From: Streptomyces sp. NBC_00236
GTDB taxonomy: Bacteria; Actinomycetota; Actinomycetes; Streptomycetales; Streptomycetaceae
Length of the DNA: 64,000 nucleotides
Assembly (NCBI RefSeq): GCF_036195045.1
Contig: NZ_CP108100.1
Coordinates: 3,782,001 to 3,846,000 of the forward strand
Direction: 5' to 3'
Part shown: positions 31,579 to 40,479 of the stretch, one piece after another
Layout of the letters: each line of letters starts with the position of its first letter
Numbering within the stretch: the stretch's first letter is position 1
Notes under the pieces: generated by a model
Database searches by the model: none
Told to the model about the DNA's origin: nothing
Seen by the model: only the letters and a program-made list of their open reading frames with translations
Made by a program: the position numbers and the translations under genes

Positions 31579-33983
31579 CTGGCGTCCGCGCAGAAGAGGG
31601 CCGCCCGCGCCCTCTTCGCGTCCACGGAACCGCAGCCGGTCACACGGAACCGGGCCTGCTCGCCGGGCAGCAGCGTCCGCAGGCCCTGATCGGCCGCGGC
31701 GTGCGGGTCGAGGCGGTCGGCCTGGAGGAGGAGGTCTCTCAGCAGAGTGTGCGCGCTTACCACGACGTCGACTGTAGCGCTCTTGCCCTCCACTGCCTCC
31801 ACGGTGACGTCGTACTCCGGCCGCGGGTAGGCGAAATCCTTGTCCGCTACGGGGAAGTGGAGTGCGCGCAGGCCGTCGGCGTCGGCGACGAGGAACTCCT
31901 TGGCCGACTGTTCGGCGGGGATCAGCTCCGCCGGGACGGGGAGCCGGAGGACCGAGCGGGGGCCGACCGTCACCTCGTGGACGCCGCGGTGCACGGTGGT
32001 GCCGTCGGCTTCCAGGCGTCGCAGGGTCACCGCGGTCCTCCACTCGGTGGCGGACTGGTTGATCACGGCCAGGACCGGGCCGCCGCCACCGCCGTCGCCC
32101 GGCTGCAGGGTCAGCAGCCGGTCCGCGTACACCCGGCGCAGCTCGTGGTAGAGCGGCTTGAGCCTGCCGTCGCCGTCGATGGCCGCCCACGAGCTCACCG
32201 GCCAGCAGTCGTTCAGCTGCCAGACGACCGTGCCGGCGCAGACGGGCCAGTGGGAGCGCCAGTGCTCGATTCCCGCGGCCACGGCACGGGCCTGAACCAC
32301 CTGGGTGAGGTAGTGCCAGCGGTCGAAGTCGTTCTCGGGCAGCTCGAAGTGCCGTGCCACGCCCCGGTCGAGCTTGCCGTTGCCGTCCTCCGCCTTCTGG
32401 TGGTGCAGCATGCCCGGGGAGTCGGGGGCCAGTTCCTCGCCGGGCAGGGCCCGCCGCAGCGTGGCCATGGCCGGGGGTGCCTGCCAGCCGAACTCCGCCA
32501 CGAACCGGGGCACGTTGGCCCGGTACTCGGCGTAGTCCTGGCGGTTCCACACCTCCCACGAGTGGTAGGTGCCGTGCGCGGGGTCGTTGGGGTGGTGGTC
32601 CCAGGAACCGGACCACGGGCTGCCCGCGGCGTAGGGGCGGGTGGGGTCGAGCTCCGCGACGATCCGCGGCAGCAGGCCGAGGTAGTAGCCCTCGCCCCAG
32701 GAGTCGCCGGCCAGCTCGGGCTCCCACTCCCAGTCGCGGAAGCCCCAGAGGTTCTCGTTGTTGCCGTTCCAGAGGACCAGGCTGGGGTGCGGCATCAACC
32801 GGACAACGTTGTCACGCGCCTCGGCCTCGACCTCACCGCGCAACGGCTGCTCCTCGGGGTAGGCGGAGCAGGCGAAGAGGAAGTCCTGCCAGACCATGAG
32901 CCCGAGTTCGTCGCAGGCGCCGTAGAAGGCGTCGTCCTCGTAGATGCCGCCGCCCCAGACCCTGACGAGGTCGATGTTCGCGTCGGCGGCCTGCTGGAGC
33001 CGGGTGCGGTAGCGCTCGGGGGTGATCCGCGAGGGGAAGGCGTCGTCGGGGATCCAGTTGACGCCACGGGCGAAGATCCGCACCCCGTTGACCACCAGCG
33101 TGAACCCGGAGCCGTGCTCGTCGGCCGAGCGGTCGAGCTCCACGGTACGGAAGCCGATCCGGCGCTCCCAGGTGTCAAGTACCCCCGTCTCGTCGCGGAG
33201 TTCGACGTCCAGCCGGTAGAGGGGCTGCTCGCCGTAGCCGCGGGGCCACCACAGCCGGGGGTCCTCGACGTCCAGCCGCAGGACGGCCTCGTCCCCCTCG
33301 AAGGCGACTTCGACGCGCACCCCGTCCACCGTCGCGGCGGCCACCAGGCCACGTTCCCGGCCGCCCTCGGTCCGCTCCACCAGGACCCGCACCTCGACCC
33401 GGCCGGTGCCGTCCTCGACGGTCACGAGGGGCCGCGCCGAGGCGATGCGCGCGGTGGACCAGTGCTCCAGCCCGACCGGCCGCCAGATACCGGCGGTCAC
33501 CAGCGTGGGCCCCCAGTCCCAGCCGAAGTTGCACGCCATCTTGCGGATGTACTGCGAGGGCTCCGGGTAGACGTTGGGCCGCTTCCCGGTCAGCGCGCGG
33601 ACGGACTCGGCCTCGTCGTACGCGGAGGCGAAGTCGACCTCCAGCACACCGTTGGCGCCGGTGACGTCGAAGCGGTAGCCCCGGTGCATGTTGCGGGTGC
33701 TGCCCAGCTTCCGGCCGTCCAGGGTGATCGTCGCGGCGGTGTCCAGGCCGTCGAAGACCAGGTCCGTGCGTTCGTGGCCGCTGTCGGGGGCGAGGTCCGT
33801 GACGTACGTCCAGGAGCGCCTGCCCACCCAGGCCACCTCGGTCTCGTTGAGGCCGAGGTAGGGGTCAGGGATGACCCCGGCGGCGTACAGGTCGGTGTGC
33901 ACACAGCCGGGGACCTGAGCGGGGAGCGGCGTCTCGTCGTGGCGCAGGGTCCAGCCGTCGGTGAGCGGGGTGACGTCCTTCAT
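31575..33983 (-). CDS. Beta-mannosidase, GH2
   Basis: An 802-residue glycoside hydrolase family 2 enzyme, releasing mannose from non-reducing ends of beta-mannosides. It has the sugar-binding, immunoglobulin-like and TIM-barrel domains in order. The acid/base is Glu410 (NGNNENLWG) and the nucleophile Glu497 (FVAEFGWQ). No signal peptide is present, so it works in the cytoplasm on imported oligosaccharides. ATG 33983 (MKDVTPLTDGW) fits the family start; a start at 34103 would add 40 residues. It is divergent from the ABC transporter and couples to the LacI gene at its 3' end. A copy of the palindrome GACAACGTTGTC lies within it (32802-32813). Confidence 0.92.
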   Translation of the reverse strand: MKDVTPLTDGWTLRHDETPLPAQVPGCVHTDLYAAGVIPDPYLGLNETEVAWVGRRSWTYVTDLAPDSGHERTDLVFDGLDTAATITLDGRKLGSTRNMHRGYRFDVTGANGVLEVDFASAYDEAESVRALTGKRPNVYPEPSQYIRKMACNFGWDWGPTLVTAGIWRPVGLEHWSTARIASARPLVTVEDGTGRVEVRVLVERTEGGRERGLVAAATVDGVRVEVAFEGDEAVLRLDVEDPRLWWPRGYGEQPLYRLDVELRDETGVLDTWERRIGFRTVELDRSADEHGSGFTLVVNGVRIFARGVNWIPDDAFPSRITPERYRTRLQQAADANIDLVRVWGGGIYEDDAFYGACDELGLMVWQDFLFACSAYPEEQPLRGEVEAEARDNVVRLMPHPSLVLWNGNNENLWGFRDWEWEPELAGDSWGEGYYLGLLPRIVAELDPTRPYAAGSPWSGSWDHHPNDPAHGTYHSWEVWNRQDYAEYRANVPRFVAEFGWQAPPAMATLRRALPGEELAPDSPGMLHHQKAEDGNGKLDRGVARHFELPENDFDRWHYLTQVVQARAVAAGIEHWRSHWPVCAGTVVWQLNDCWPVSSWAAIDGDGRLKPLYHELRRVYADRLLTLQPGDGGGGGPVLAVINQSATEWRTAVTLRRLEADGTTVHRGVHEVTVGPRSVLRLPVPAELIPAEQSAKEFLVADADGLRALHFPVADKDFAYPRPEYDVTVEAVEGKSATVDVVVSAHTLLRDLLLQADRLDPHAAADQGLRTLLPGEQARFRVTGCGSVDAKRARAALFCADAR

Positions 33984-34062
33984 GGGTGCGGCTCCAATCG
34001 CCTGACTCAGGCCGGTAGATGTACGACGCCGATAAACTATCCCGCCCAACGCAGCCTGTCTA

Positions 34063-34179
34063 TAAACCGGTCTAGTACTCAATCCGTAATCTTGCGCACA
34101 CACAGTGCGGGATATACGGGGCGGAATCGACCCCCCGGTAACGATTGAGCATCACGATCGAAATTTGAGCTTTACCGGT
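34063..34179. promoter_or_regulatory. Two ACCGGT-centred sites in the divergent mannosidase/transporter region
   Basis: TAAACCGGTCTA (34063-34074, one mismatch from a perfect palindrome) and TTTACCGGTTCA (34172-34183, core palindrome only) flank the middle of the 268-bp divergent gap 33984-34251. They have LacI-operator geometry with central CG. Confidence 0.3.
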
Positions 34180-34251
34180 TCACTACCTGGCTGCCATAGT
34201 GCCGCTATCCCACCGCAGACCTTGAGCCGCCATCTTGAAGGAGTTGGGCAC

Positions 34252-35571
34252 ATGGGCAAGACCAAGACCCTCGCCGGTGCGTTGCTGGCCGTCGCCACGC
34301 TGACCGCGACGGGCTGCAGTGGCGGAGGAACGGCCTCCACGGAGACCGCGTCGGCACCCACGGACGCGAGCAAGGTGTCCGGCACCATCACCGTCCTCAC
34401 CCAGCGCACCGACCTCGTCAAGAGCGGCGCGATGGACGACTACGCGGAGCGGTTCCGGAAGATCTACCCCGAGGTCAAGGTGAAGTTCGAGGGCCTCACG
34501 GACTACGAGGGCGAGGCCCGGATCCGTATGAACACCAAGCACTACGGTGACGTCCTCATGATCCCGGGCGCCGTGGCGAAGAACGACTACCCGCGGTTCT
34601 TCGCCCCCCTGGGCACCACCGAGGAGCTGAGCAAGAAGTACCGCTTCAGCGACAAGACGGCGGTCGGCGGCAAGGTCTACGGCGTCGCGCAGTTCGGCAC
34701 GGCCAACGGCTTCGTCTACAACAAGGCCGTGTGGAAGAAGGCCGGCGTCACCGCGTGGCCGAAGACCTCCGAGGAGTTCATCGCCGCACTCGGTGCGATC
34801 AAGGACAAGACCGGCGCCGTCCCCTACTACACCAACTTCGGCGACGGCTGGCCGCTGGTGCAGTGGACCAGCAACATCGGCTCGGTCACCTGCGACAAGG
34901 ACGCCAGCAACAAGCTCGCCGGGGCGGTCTCGCCCTGGAAGGCCGGCAGCGAGCTCAACGTGACCGACTCGCTGCTCCACGACATCGTCAAGGGCGGCCT
35001 GTCCGAGAAGGACCCCAACACCACCAACTGGGAGGAGTCCAAGAACCTCGTCGCCAAGGGCAAGATCGGCTCGATGATGCTCGGCTCCTGGTCGATCACT
35101 CAGATGCAGGCGGCGGCCGAAGCGGCGGGCGGCAAGAAGGACGACATCGGCTTCATGCCCTTCCCGGCCCAGAAGGACGGCAAGTTCTGCGCCACCCTGG
35201 TCTCCGACTACCAGCAGGCCGTCAACATCAACTCCGAGCACAAGGAAGCCGCCCGGGCGTGGATCGACTGGTTCACGGAGAAGTCCGGCTACTCCGCCAA
35301 GGAGGGTGCCGTCCCGACGGTGAAGTCCGCAGCCATGCCGGACACCCTCAAGGACTTCGTTGACAACGATGTCACCTTCACGGAACGGTCCGAATCGGAC
35401 ACCGCGAAGGTCAACGACATCGACAAGGCCTCCGAGATCGGGCTCAACACCCCCGACTACCGCCAGAAGCTGATCGACATCGCCCGCGGCGCGGAGGACG
35501 GCAACCTCAAGGACTACTTCGCCGGCCTCGACAAGCGGTGGGACGAGGCCGCGAAGACCGCCGGTTCCTGA
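34252..35571 (+). CDS. Sugar ABC transporter, solute-binding lipoprotein
   Basis: A 439-residue family 1 extracellular solute-binding protein. The signal peptide ends at the lipobox LTATGC, lipidated at Cys21, followed by a short Ser/Thr/Gly linker. The body shows two-lobed binding-protein sequence, including DVLMIPGAVAKNDYPRFF and GVAQFGTANGFVYNKAVW. It should bind an oligosaccharide, probably beta-mannosides given the neighbours. GAAGGAG lies 9 nt before the ATG. A stable hairpin follows the gene, ahead of the two permease genes, so the binding protein is probably made in excess. Confidence 0.92.
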   Translation: MGKTKTLAGALLAVATLTATGCSGGGTASTETASAPTDASKVSGTITVLTQRTDLVKSGAMDDYAERFRKIYPEVKVKFEGLTDYEGEARIRMNTKHYGDVLMIPGAVAKNDYPRFFAPLGTTEELSKKYRFSDKTAVGGKVYGVAQFGTANGFVYNKAVWKKAGVTAWPKTSEEFIAALGAIKDKTGAVPYYTNFGDGWPLVQWTSNIGSVTCDKDASNKLAGAVSPWKAGSELNVTDSLLHDIVKGGLSEKDPNTTNWEESKNLVAKGKIGSMMLGSWSITQMQAAAEAAGGKKDDIGFMPFPAQKDGKFCATLVSDYQQAVNINSEHKEAARAWIDWFTEKSGYSAKEGAVPTVKSAAMPDTLKDFVDNDVTFTERSESDTAKVNDIDKASEIGLNTPDYRQKLIDIARGAEDGNLKDYFAGLDKRWDEAAKTAGS

Positions 35572-35582
35572 CAACGGCGGTG

Positions 35583-35618
35583 GTCGGCCCCGGCCGCTCG
35601 GCAGCGGCCGGGGCCGAC
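35583..35618 (+). terminator. Intercistronic hairpin (partial terminator or mRNA stabiliser)
   Basis: GTCGGCCCCGGCCGCT and AGCGGCCGGGGCCGAC form a 16-bp perfect stem with a CGGC loop, 11 bp after the binding-protein stop and 37 bp before the first permease. Confidence 0.7.
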
Positions 35619-35654
35619 AGCCTGACGCGCAAGCGGAAGAGAGAAGGCCCTGAC

Positions 35655-36623
35655 ATGACCGAAACCACCGACCTGGCCCCGGTGAAACCGCCGCGCGCCA
35701 CGGCCCGCCGCGAAGCGCCGGGCAGCCGGCGACGCCCGCCGGGACGAGCATCGCGCGGGCGGCTGCTGCGCCGCCTGACCCCGTGGATGTTCCTCGTCGT
35801 CCCGCTCGCCCTGCTGATCACGTTCACGTACGTGCCCGTGGCCAACATGGTCTATTACAGCTTCACCGACTGGGACGGCATCAGCCCGGAGCGCAACTTC
35901 ACGGGCACCGACAACTACGTCCAGATCTTCACCCGGCCCGAGCTCTTCCGGGTGTTCTTCGTCAGCTTCTACTACCTCGCCGCATCCGTCGTGCAGATCT
36001 CGATCGCGCTCTTCTTCGCGACCGTACTCAGCTTCGACCTCAGGTTCCGCAACCTGTTCAAGGGAATCCTCTTCTTCCCCTACCTGGTCAACGGCGTGGC
36101 CATCGGCTTCATCTTCCTGTACTTCTTCAAGGACGGCGGAACCCTCGACTCCGTACTGTCCTGGGTCGGTATGGACTCCGACCACGCCTGGCTCGGCGAT
36201 CCCTCGTCCGCGAACACCTCGCTGGCCGGCGTCTCCATCTGGCGCTACACCGGTCTGAACTTCGTGCTGTTCCTCGGAGCGATCCAGTCCATTCCCGGCG
36301 AGCTCTACGAGGCCGCCCAGCTCGACGGTGCGACCCGGTGGCAGCAGTTCCGGCACATCATCGCCCCGAGCATCCGGCCCGTACTGAGCCTCAGCATCAT
36401 CCTGGCGATCTCGGGGTCGCTCTCGGTCTTCGAGATCCCGTGGATCATGACCGGCGGCTCGACCGGCACCTCGACGTTCGTCATCCAGACCGTCAAGCTC
36501 GCATTCCAGTTCAACAAGACCGGGCTGGCCTCGGCCGCCGCGGTGGTGCTGTTGCTGATCATCCTGCTGATCACCTGGATCCAGCGCCGTCTCGTGCCCG
36601 ATGAGAAGGTGGATCTCGTATGA
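35655..36623 (+). CDS. Sugar ABC transporter permease (MalF-like)
   Basis: A 322-residue inner-membrane protein with a basic, Arg/Pro-rich cytoplasmic N terminus (~40 residues) and about six helices. The EAA loop that docks to the ATPase is EAAQLDGATRWQQFRHIIAP. ATG 35655 follows GAGAGAAGG. Its stop overlaps the next permease start by ATGA. No ATP-binding protein gene is present; Streptomyces sugar importers commonly share the MsiK ATPase. Confidence 0.92.
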   Translation: MTETTDLAPVKPPRATARREAPGSRRRPPGRASRGRLLRRLTPWMFLVVPLALLITFTYVPVANMVYYSFTDWDGISPERNFTGTDNYVQIFTRPELFRVFFVSFYYLAASVVQISIALFFATVLSFDLRFRNLFKGILFFPYLVNGVAIGFIFLYFFKDGGTLDSVLSWVGMDSDHAWLGDPSSANTSLAGVSIWRYTGLNFVLFLGAIQSIPGELYEAAQLDGATRWQQFRHIIAPSIRPVLSLSIILAISGSLSVFEIPWIMTGGSTGTSTFVIQTVKLAFQFNKTGLASAAAVVLLLIILLITWIQRRLVPDEKVDLV

Positions 36624-37480
36624 GCACGGCCCGACAGACCGCAGCAGCTGCCCGGACACGCGGCCTCATCGGCCGGACGTTCGTCTACCTGACCCTGGTG
36701 CTCGCCTCCCTGGTCATCCTGATCCCGCTGGCCGTGGTCTTCCTGACCTCGCTGAAGACCTCGGACGAGATGGCCGACAGCGGACCGCTGTCGCTCCCCT
36801 CGGACTGGTTCAACTTCGCCAACTACGCGACCGCGTTCAGCGACGGCAAGATGATCACCGCGTTCGGCAACACCGCGTTCATCCTGCTGTTCTCCATCAC
36901 CGGCACGGTGATCATCGGCTCCATGACGGCGTACGCCATCGACCGCTTCCACTTCCCGGCCAGGAAGCTTGTCATGGGGCTGTTCCTGATCGCGACCCTG
37001 GTGCCGGCGGTGACCACGCAGGTGGCCACGTTCCAGGTGGTGAACAGCTTCGGGCTGTTCGACACTCGGTGGGCGCCGATCCTGCTGTACATGGGGACCG
37101 ACATCGTCTCCATCTACATCTTCCTGCAGTTCATCCGGGGCATCCCGGTCTCGCTGGACGAAGCGGCCCGCCTGGACGGCGCCAACTCGTTCACCGTCTA
37201 CCGGAAGGTCATCTTCCCCCTGCTCAAGCCGGCCATCGCCACGGTGGTCATCATCAAGGGGATCACCGTCTACAACGACTTCTACATCCCCTTCCTCTAC
37301 ATGCCGTCGGAGGACCTGGGCACCGTCTCCACCGCCCTCTTCCGGTTCAAGGGGCCCTTCGGAGCGCACTGGGAGAACATCTCGGCGGGGGCGATCCTCG
37401 TCATCCTCCCCACGCTGCTCATCTTCCTGTTCCTCCAGCGCTACATCTACAACGGCTTCGCCCAGGGCGCGACCAAGTAG
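36620..37480 (+). CDS. Sugar ABC transporter permease (MalG-like)
   Basis: A 286-residue permease with six predicted helices; the EAA loop is EAARLDGANSFTVYRKVIFP. It pairs with the preceding permease to form the membrane channel for the sugar taken by the binding lipoprotein. Translation is coupled through the ATGA overlap at 36620. The transporter genes end here; a GC-rich hairpin (37565-37582) lies in the 138-bp gap before cobH. Confidence 0.92.
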   Translation: MSTARQTAAAARTRGLIGRTFVYLTLVLASLVILIPLAVVFLTSLKTSDEMADSGPLSLPSDWFNFANYATAFSDGKMITAFGNTAFILLFSITGTVIIGSMTAYAIDRFHFPARKLVMGLFLIATLVPAVTTQVATFQVVNSFGLFDTRWAPILLYMGTDIVSIYIFLQFIRGIPVSLDEAARLDGANSFTVYRKVIFPLLKPAIATVVIIKGITVYNDFYIPFLYMPSEDLGTVSTALFRFKGPFGAHWENISAGAILVILPTLLIFLFLQRYIYNGFAQGATK

Positions 37481-37564
37481 ATCCGGCGGCCCGCCACCGC
37501 GCCGCGGACGGCAGTGCGGGGGCCGCCGGCCCAGTGGATAGCCTCGGTCGGGCCCGTACGGCCG

Positions 37565-37582
37565 CCCCGCGTCCGCGCGGGG
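37565..37582 (+). terminator. Possible terminator between the transporter and cobH
   Basis: CCCCGCG and CGCGGGG with a 4-nt loop, flanked by extra GGCC pairing potential. It is short and lies only 36 bp before cobH. Confidence 0.35.
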
Positions 37583-37618
37583 CCGAGAAGGCAGCCACGC
37601 GAAGAGAGCGACAGCACT

Positions 37619-38245
37619 GTGCACCAGTACGAGAAGGACGGACCGGCCATCTATCGCCAGTCCTTCGCCACCATCCGGGCCGAGGCCGATCTGACGGGGC
37701 TGCCGGCCGATGTGAGCCAGGTCGCGGTCCGGATGATCCACGCCTGCGGCATGGTCGACCTGGTCCGCGATCTCGCCTTCACCCCGGACGTGGTGAGCCG
37801 CGCCCGTACGGCGCTGCGGGCCGGTGCGCCGATCCTGTGCGACGTGGCGATGGTGGCCAGCGGCATCACCCGGCGGCGGCTGCCCGCGGACAACGAGGTG
37901 GTGTGCACCCTGTCCGATCCGGCCGTTCCCGGTCTCGCGGCGGAGCTCGGCACGACCCGCAGTGCCGCCGCGCTGGAGCTGTGGCGGGACCGGCTGGACG
38001 GGGCCGTCGTCGCCGTCGGGAACGCGCCCACCGCGCTGTTCCGGCTGCTCGAACTGATCGAGGAGGGGGCGCCGCGGCCCGCCGCCGTCATCGGCGTGCC
38101 GGTCGGCTTCGTCGGCGCCGCCGAGTCCAAGGACGCCCTGGCCGCGCACCCGTCGGGCCTCGCCCACCTGATCGTGCGGGGCCGGCGGGGCGGCAGTGCG
38201 ATGGCGGCCTCGGCGGTCAACGCCCTGGCCTCCGAGGAGGAGTGA
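37619..38245 (+). CDS. cobH: Precorrin-8X methylmutase
   Basis: A 208-residue enzyme moving the C-11 methyl group to C-12 to form hydrogenobyrinic acid (or its cobalt form, CbiC reaction). The catalytic His is at residue 41 ([12 protein letters not shown]), and the family segments [23 protein letters not shown] and [13 protein letters not shown] are intact. GTG 37619 follows a modest GAAGAGAG ribosome site. It is convergent with cobK 12 bp away. I see no cobalamin riboswitch in the 138 bp before it. Confidence 0.93.
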   Translation: MHQYEKDGPAIYRQSFATIRAEADLTGLPADVSQVAVRMIHACGMVDLVRDLAFTPDVVSRARTALRAGAPILCDVAMVASGITRRRLPADNEVVCTLSDPAVPGLAAELGTTRSAAALELWRDRLDGAVVAVGNAPTALFRLLELIEEGAPRPAAVIGVPVGFVGAAESKDALAAHPSGLAHLIVRGRRGGSAMAASAVNALASEEE

Positions 38246-38257
38246 GCCGGCGGCCGG

Positions 38258-39013
38258 TCAGTCCGGGTGGCCGAGCTGTGCGCGCAGCCAGCTGACGGCC
38301 TCCTCCGGCGTGCCGGCCACCGCCACGCCTTCCGGTACCGGTGGCCGGCGCACCACGACCACCGGGATCCGGGCCTCGCGGGCCGCGGCGAGTTTGGGGG
38401 CGGTGGCGGCGCCTCCGCTGTCCTTGGTGACGAGGACGTCGATGCGGTGGCGGCGGATCAGCTCGCGCTCGCCGTCGAGGGTGAACGGCCCCCGGTCCCG
38501 CAGCGTCTCCATGCGGGCCGGGTACGGCGGTTCGGGGGCGTCCACCGACCGCGACAGGAACCACAGGCCGTCCAGCCCGGCGAAGGCCGCCAGGCCGAGG
38601 CGCCCCGTCGTCAGGAACACGCGCCGGCCGAGGGCCGGGAGCACCGCCGCGGCCTCCTCCAGGGAGTCGGCCGGGTGCCAGTCGTCGCCCGGACCGGGCA
38701 CCCAGCCGGGGCGGCGCAGAGCGAGGAGAGGAACATGGGCGGCAGCGGCACCGGCGGCCGCGTGGAAACTGATCGTCCCGGCGAAAGGATGGGTGGCGTC
38801 GATGAGCGCATCCACCCGGTGCGTACGCAGCCATGCGGCCAGGCCCCCGGCTCCGCCGAAGCCCCCGATGCGCACCTCCCCGGGCGGCAGCCTCGGTCCG
38901 GCCACGCGGCCGGCCAGCGAACTGGTCACCCCGGCCCCTTCGGGCAGCTGCGCCACCAGCAGCCCGGCCAGCCGGCGGGCCTCCGTCGTGCCGCCGAGTA
39001 CGAGCACGTGCAT
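38258..39013 (-). CDS. cobK: Precorrin-6A (cobalt-precorrin-6A) reductase
   Basis: A 251-residue NADPH-dependent reductase of the corrin ring. HVLVLGGTTEARRLA is the N-terminal nucleotide-binding motif, DALIDATHPFA is the family signature, and VTKDSGGAATAPKLAAA near the C terminus is typical of CobK/CbiJ. Normal length. It faces cobH and is divergent from cbiD, whose start is 11 bp away, leaving almost no room for promoters; they may overlap neighbouring coding sequence. Confidence 0.92.
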   Translation of the reverse strand: MHVLVLGGTTEARRLAGLLVAQLPEGAGVTSSLAGRVAGPRLPPGEVRIGGFGGAGGLAAWLRTHRVDALIDATHPFAGTISFHAAAGAAAAHVPLLALRRPGWVPGPGDDWHPADSLEEAAAVLPALGRRVFLTTGRLGLAAFAGLDGLWFLSRSVDAPEPPYPARMETLRDRGPFTLDGERELIRRHRIDVLVTKDSGGAATAPKLAAAREARIPVVVVRRPPVPEGVAVAGTPEEAVSWLRAQLGHPD

Positions 39014-39024
39014 AGGATCCCTCC

Positions 39025-40167
39025 ATGGGTGAGGCGTCGGGCGGGCGCGGCAAGGATGAGGCGTCGGGCGGGCGCAGCGCCCAACTCAAGCACACGGGTC
39101 TGCGGCCCGGCTGGACCACCGGCGCCTGTGCGACCGCGGCCACCACGGCCGCGTACACGGCCCTGCTGACCGGCGACTTCCCCGACCCGGTGACCGTCAC
39201 CCTGCCCGGCGGGCAGACCCCCGCCTTCGCGCTCGCGGTCGAGGAGTTGCACGACGGGCAGGCCACGGTCGGCATCGTCAAGGACGCGGGCGACGACCCC
39301 GATGTCACGCACGGGGCTCTCGTCCGGGCCACCGTGCGGCTGTTGCCGCCCGGCTCGGGTGTGGTGTTCCGGGCCGGTCCGGGCGTGGGCACGGTGACGC
39401 TGCCCGGCCTGCCGCTCGATGTCGGCGAGCCCGCGGTCAACCCCGTTCCGCGCCGGATGATGCGTGAGCACGTGGCGCGGGTCGCGGCCGCGCACGGGGG
39501 CGCGGGCGATGTGGAGATCACGCTCTCCGTGGACGACGGCGAGGAGATCGCCCGCTCCACCTGGAATCCGCGCCTGGGCATCCTGGGCGGGCTCTCAATC
39601 CTCGGCACGACGGGTGTGGTGGTGCCGTACTCCTGCTCGGCGTGGATCGACTCGATCCGGCGCGGTGTGGACGTGGCGCTGGCCGACGGGCAGACCCATG
39701 TGGCGGGCTGCACGGGTTCCACGTCGGAGAAGGCCGTGGTGGCCGAGTACGGGCTGCCGGAGATCGCCCTGCTGGACATGGGTGACTTCGCGGGCGCGGT
39801 ACTCAAGTACGTACGCCGTCATCCGGTGGAGCGGCTCACCGTCTGCGGAGGGTTCGCCAAGCTCTCCAAGCTCGCCGCCGGCCATCTGGACCTGCACTCC
39901 GCACGCTCCCAGGTGGATCCGTCGTTCCTCGCCGCACTGGCCCGGCGGGGCGGGGCGGACGAGGTGCTGGCCGCCGAGGTGGCCGCGGCCAACACCGGGC
40001 TCGCGGCGCTCCGTTCCTGCCTGGCCCGCGGGATCCCGCTCGGGGACCTGGTGGCCTCGGCGGCGCGGGACGAGGCGCTGACGGTGCTGCGGGGCGCGCC
40101 GGTCGCCGTCGACGTCATCTGCATCGACCGGGCGGGCGCGGTGGTCGGGCGCAGCACGGTGCGCTGA
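39025..40167 (+). CDS. cbiD: Cobalt-precorrin-5B (C1)-methyltransferase
   Basis: A 380-residue CbiD enzyme that methylates C-1 in the anaerobic-type corrin pathway. LRPGWTTGACATAATTAA is the conserved N-terminal motif, and GTTGVVVPYS and GGFAKLSKLAAGHLDLHS appear later. The first ~22 residues contain a short repeat (EASGGRGKDEASGGRS) not found in the family; a later in-frame start may be used, but none has an obvious ribosome site. Together with cobH and cobK it makes a partial corrin set; the other genes must lie elsewhere. Confidence 0.92.
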   Translation: MGEASGGRGKDEASGGRSAQLKHTGLRPGWTTGACATAATTAAYTALLTGDFPDPVTVTLPGGQTPAFALAVEELHDGQATVGIVKDAGDDPDVTHGALVRATVRLLPPGSGVVFRAGPGVGTVTLPGLPLDVGEPAVNPVPRRMMREHVARVAAAHGGAGDVEITLSVDDGEEIARSTWNPRLGILGGLSILGTTGVVVPYSCSAWIDSIRRGVDVALADGQTHVAGCTGSTSEKAVVAEYGLPEIALLDMGDFAGAVLKYVRRHPVERLTVCGGFAKLSKLAAGHLDLHSARSQVDPSFLAALARRGGADEVLAAEVAAANTGLAALRSCLARGIPLGDLVASAARDEALTVLRGAPVAVDVICIDRAGAVVGRSTVR

Positions 40168-40479
40168 GGCACCGCCGGGCGTCCGGCTCGGCACGGTGCG
40201 GCGTTCGGGCGTCGTCCTTCCCCTCCTCGCTTCTCCTCGAATCTGCTCTCAGGACACTCCGCCGCTACCTCCGAAGTGATGAGCAGATGGTCCTCAAACC
40301 TTTGTTTCAGGGTCAGTTGCAGGTTTATCTACGCGCGGAGCTATGACTACCGAACGATCATTAGGGCAAATCCGGCACGTTCTCGCGAAGCCATTACCGG
40401 CGGGTACCCGAAGCTGCTACAACAGGTGACGCTTCATCAATCCCCCACCCACCCCCCACACTTCGGAGGGCTGACAGCT

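Noticed and set aside
37481..37618. Cobalamin riboswitch before cobH
   Set aside because: The gap is only 138 bp and no B12-box-like sequence was seen; a covariance-model search would settle it.
36305..38167. 620-codon open frame antisense to the permeases and cobH
   Set aside because: Low-complexity antisense shadow (Arg/Asp/His/Gly runs) over three recognised genes.
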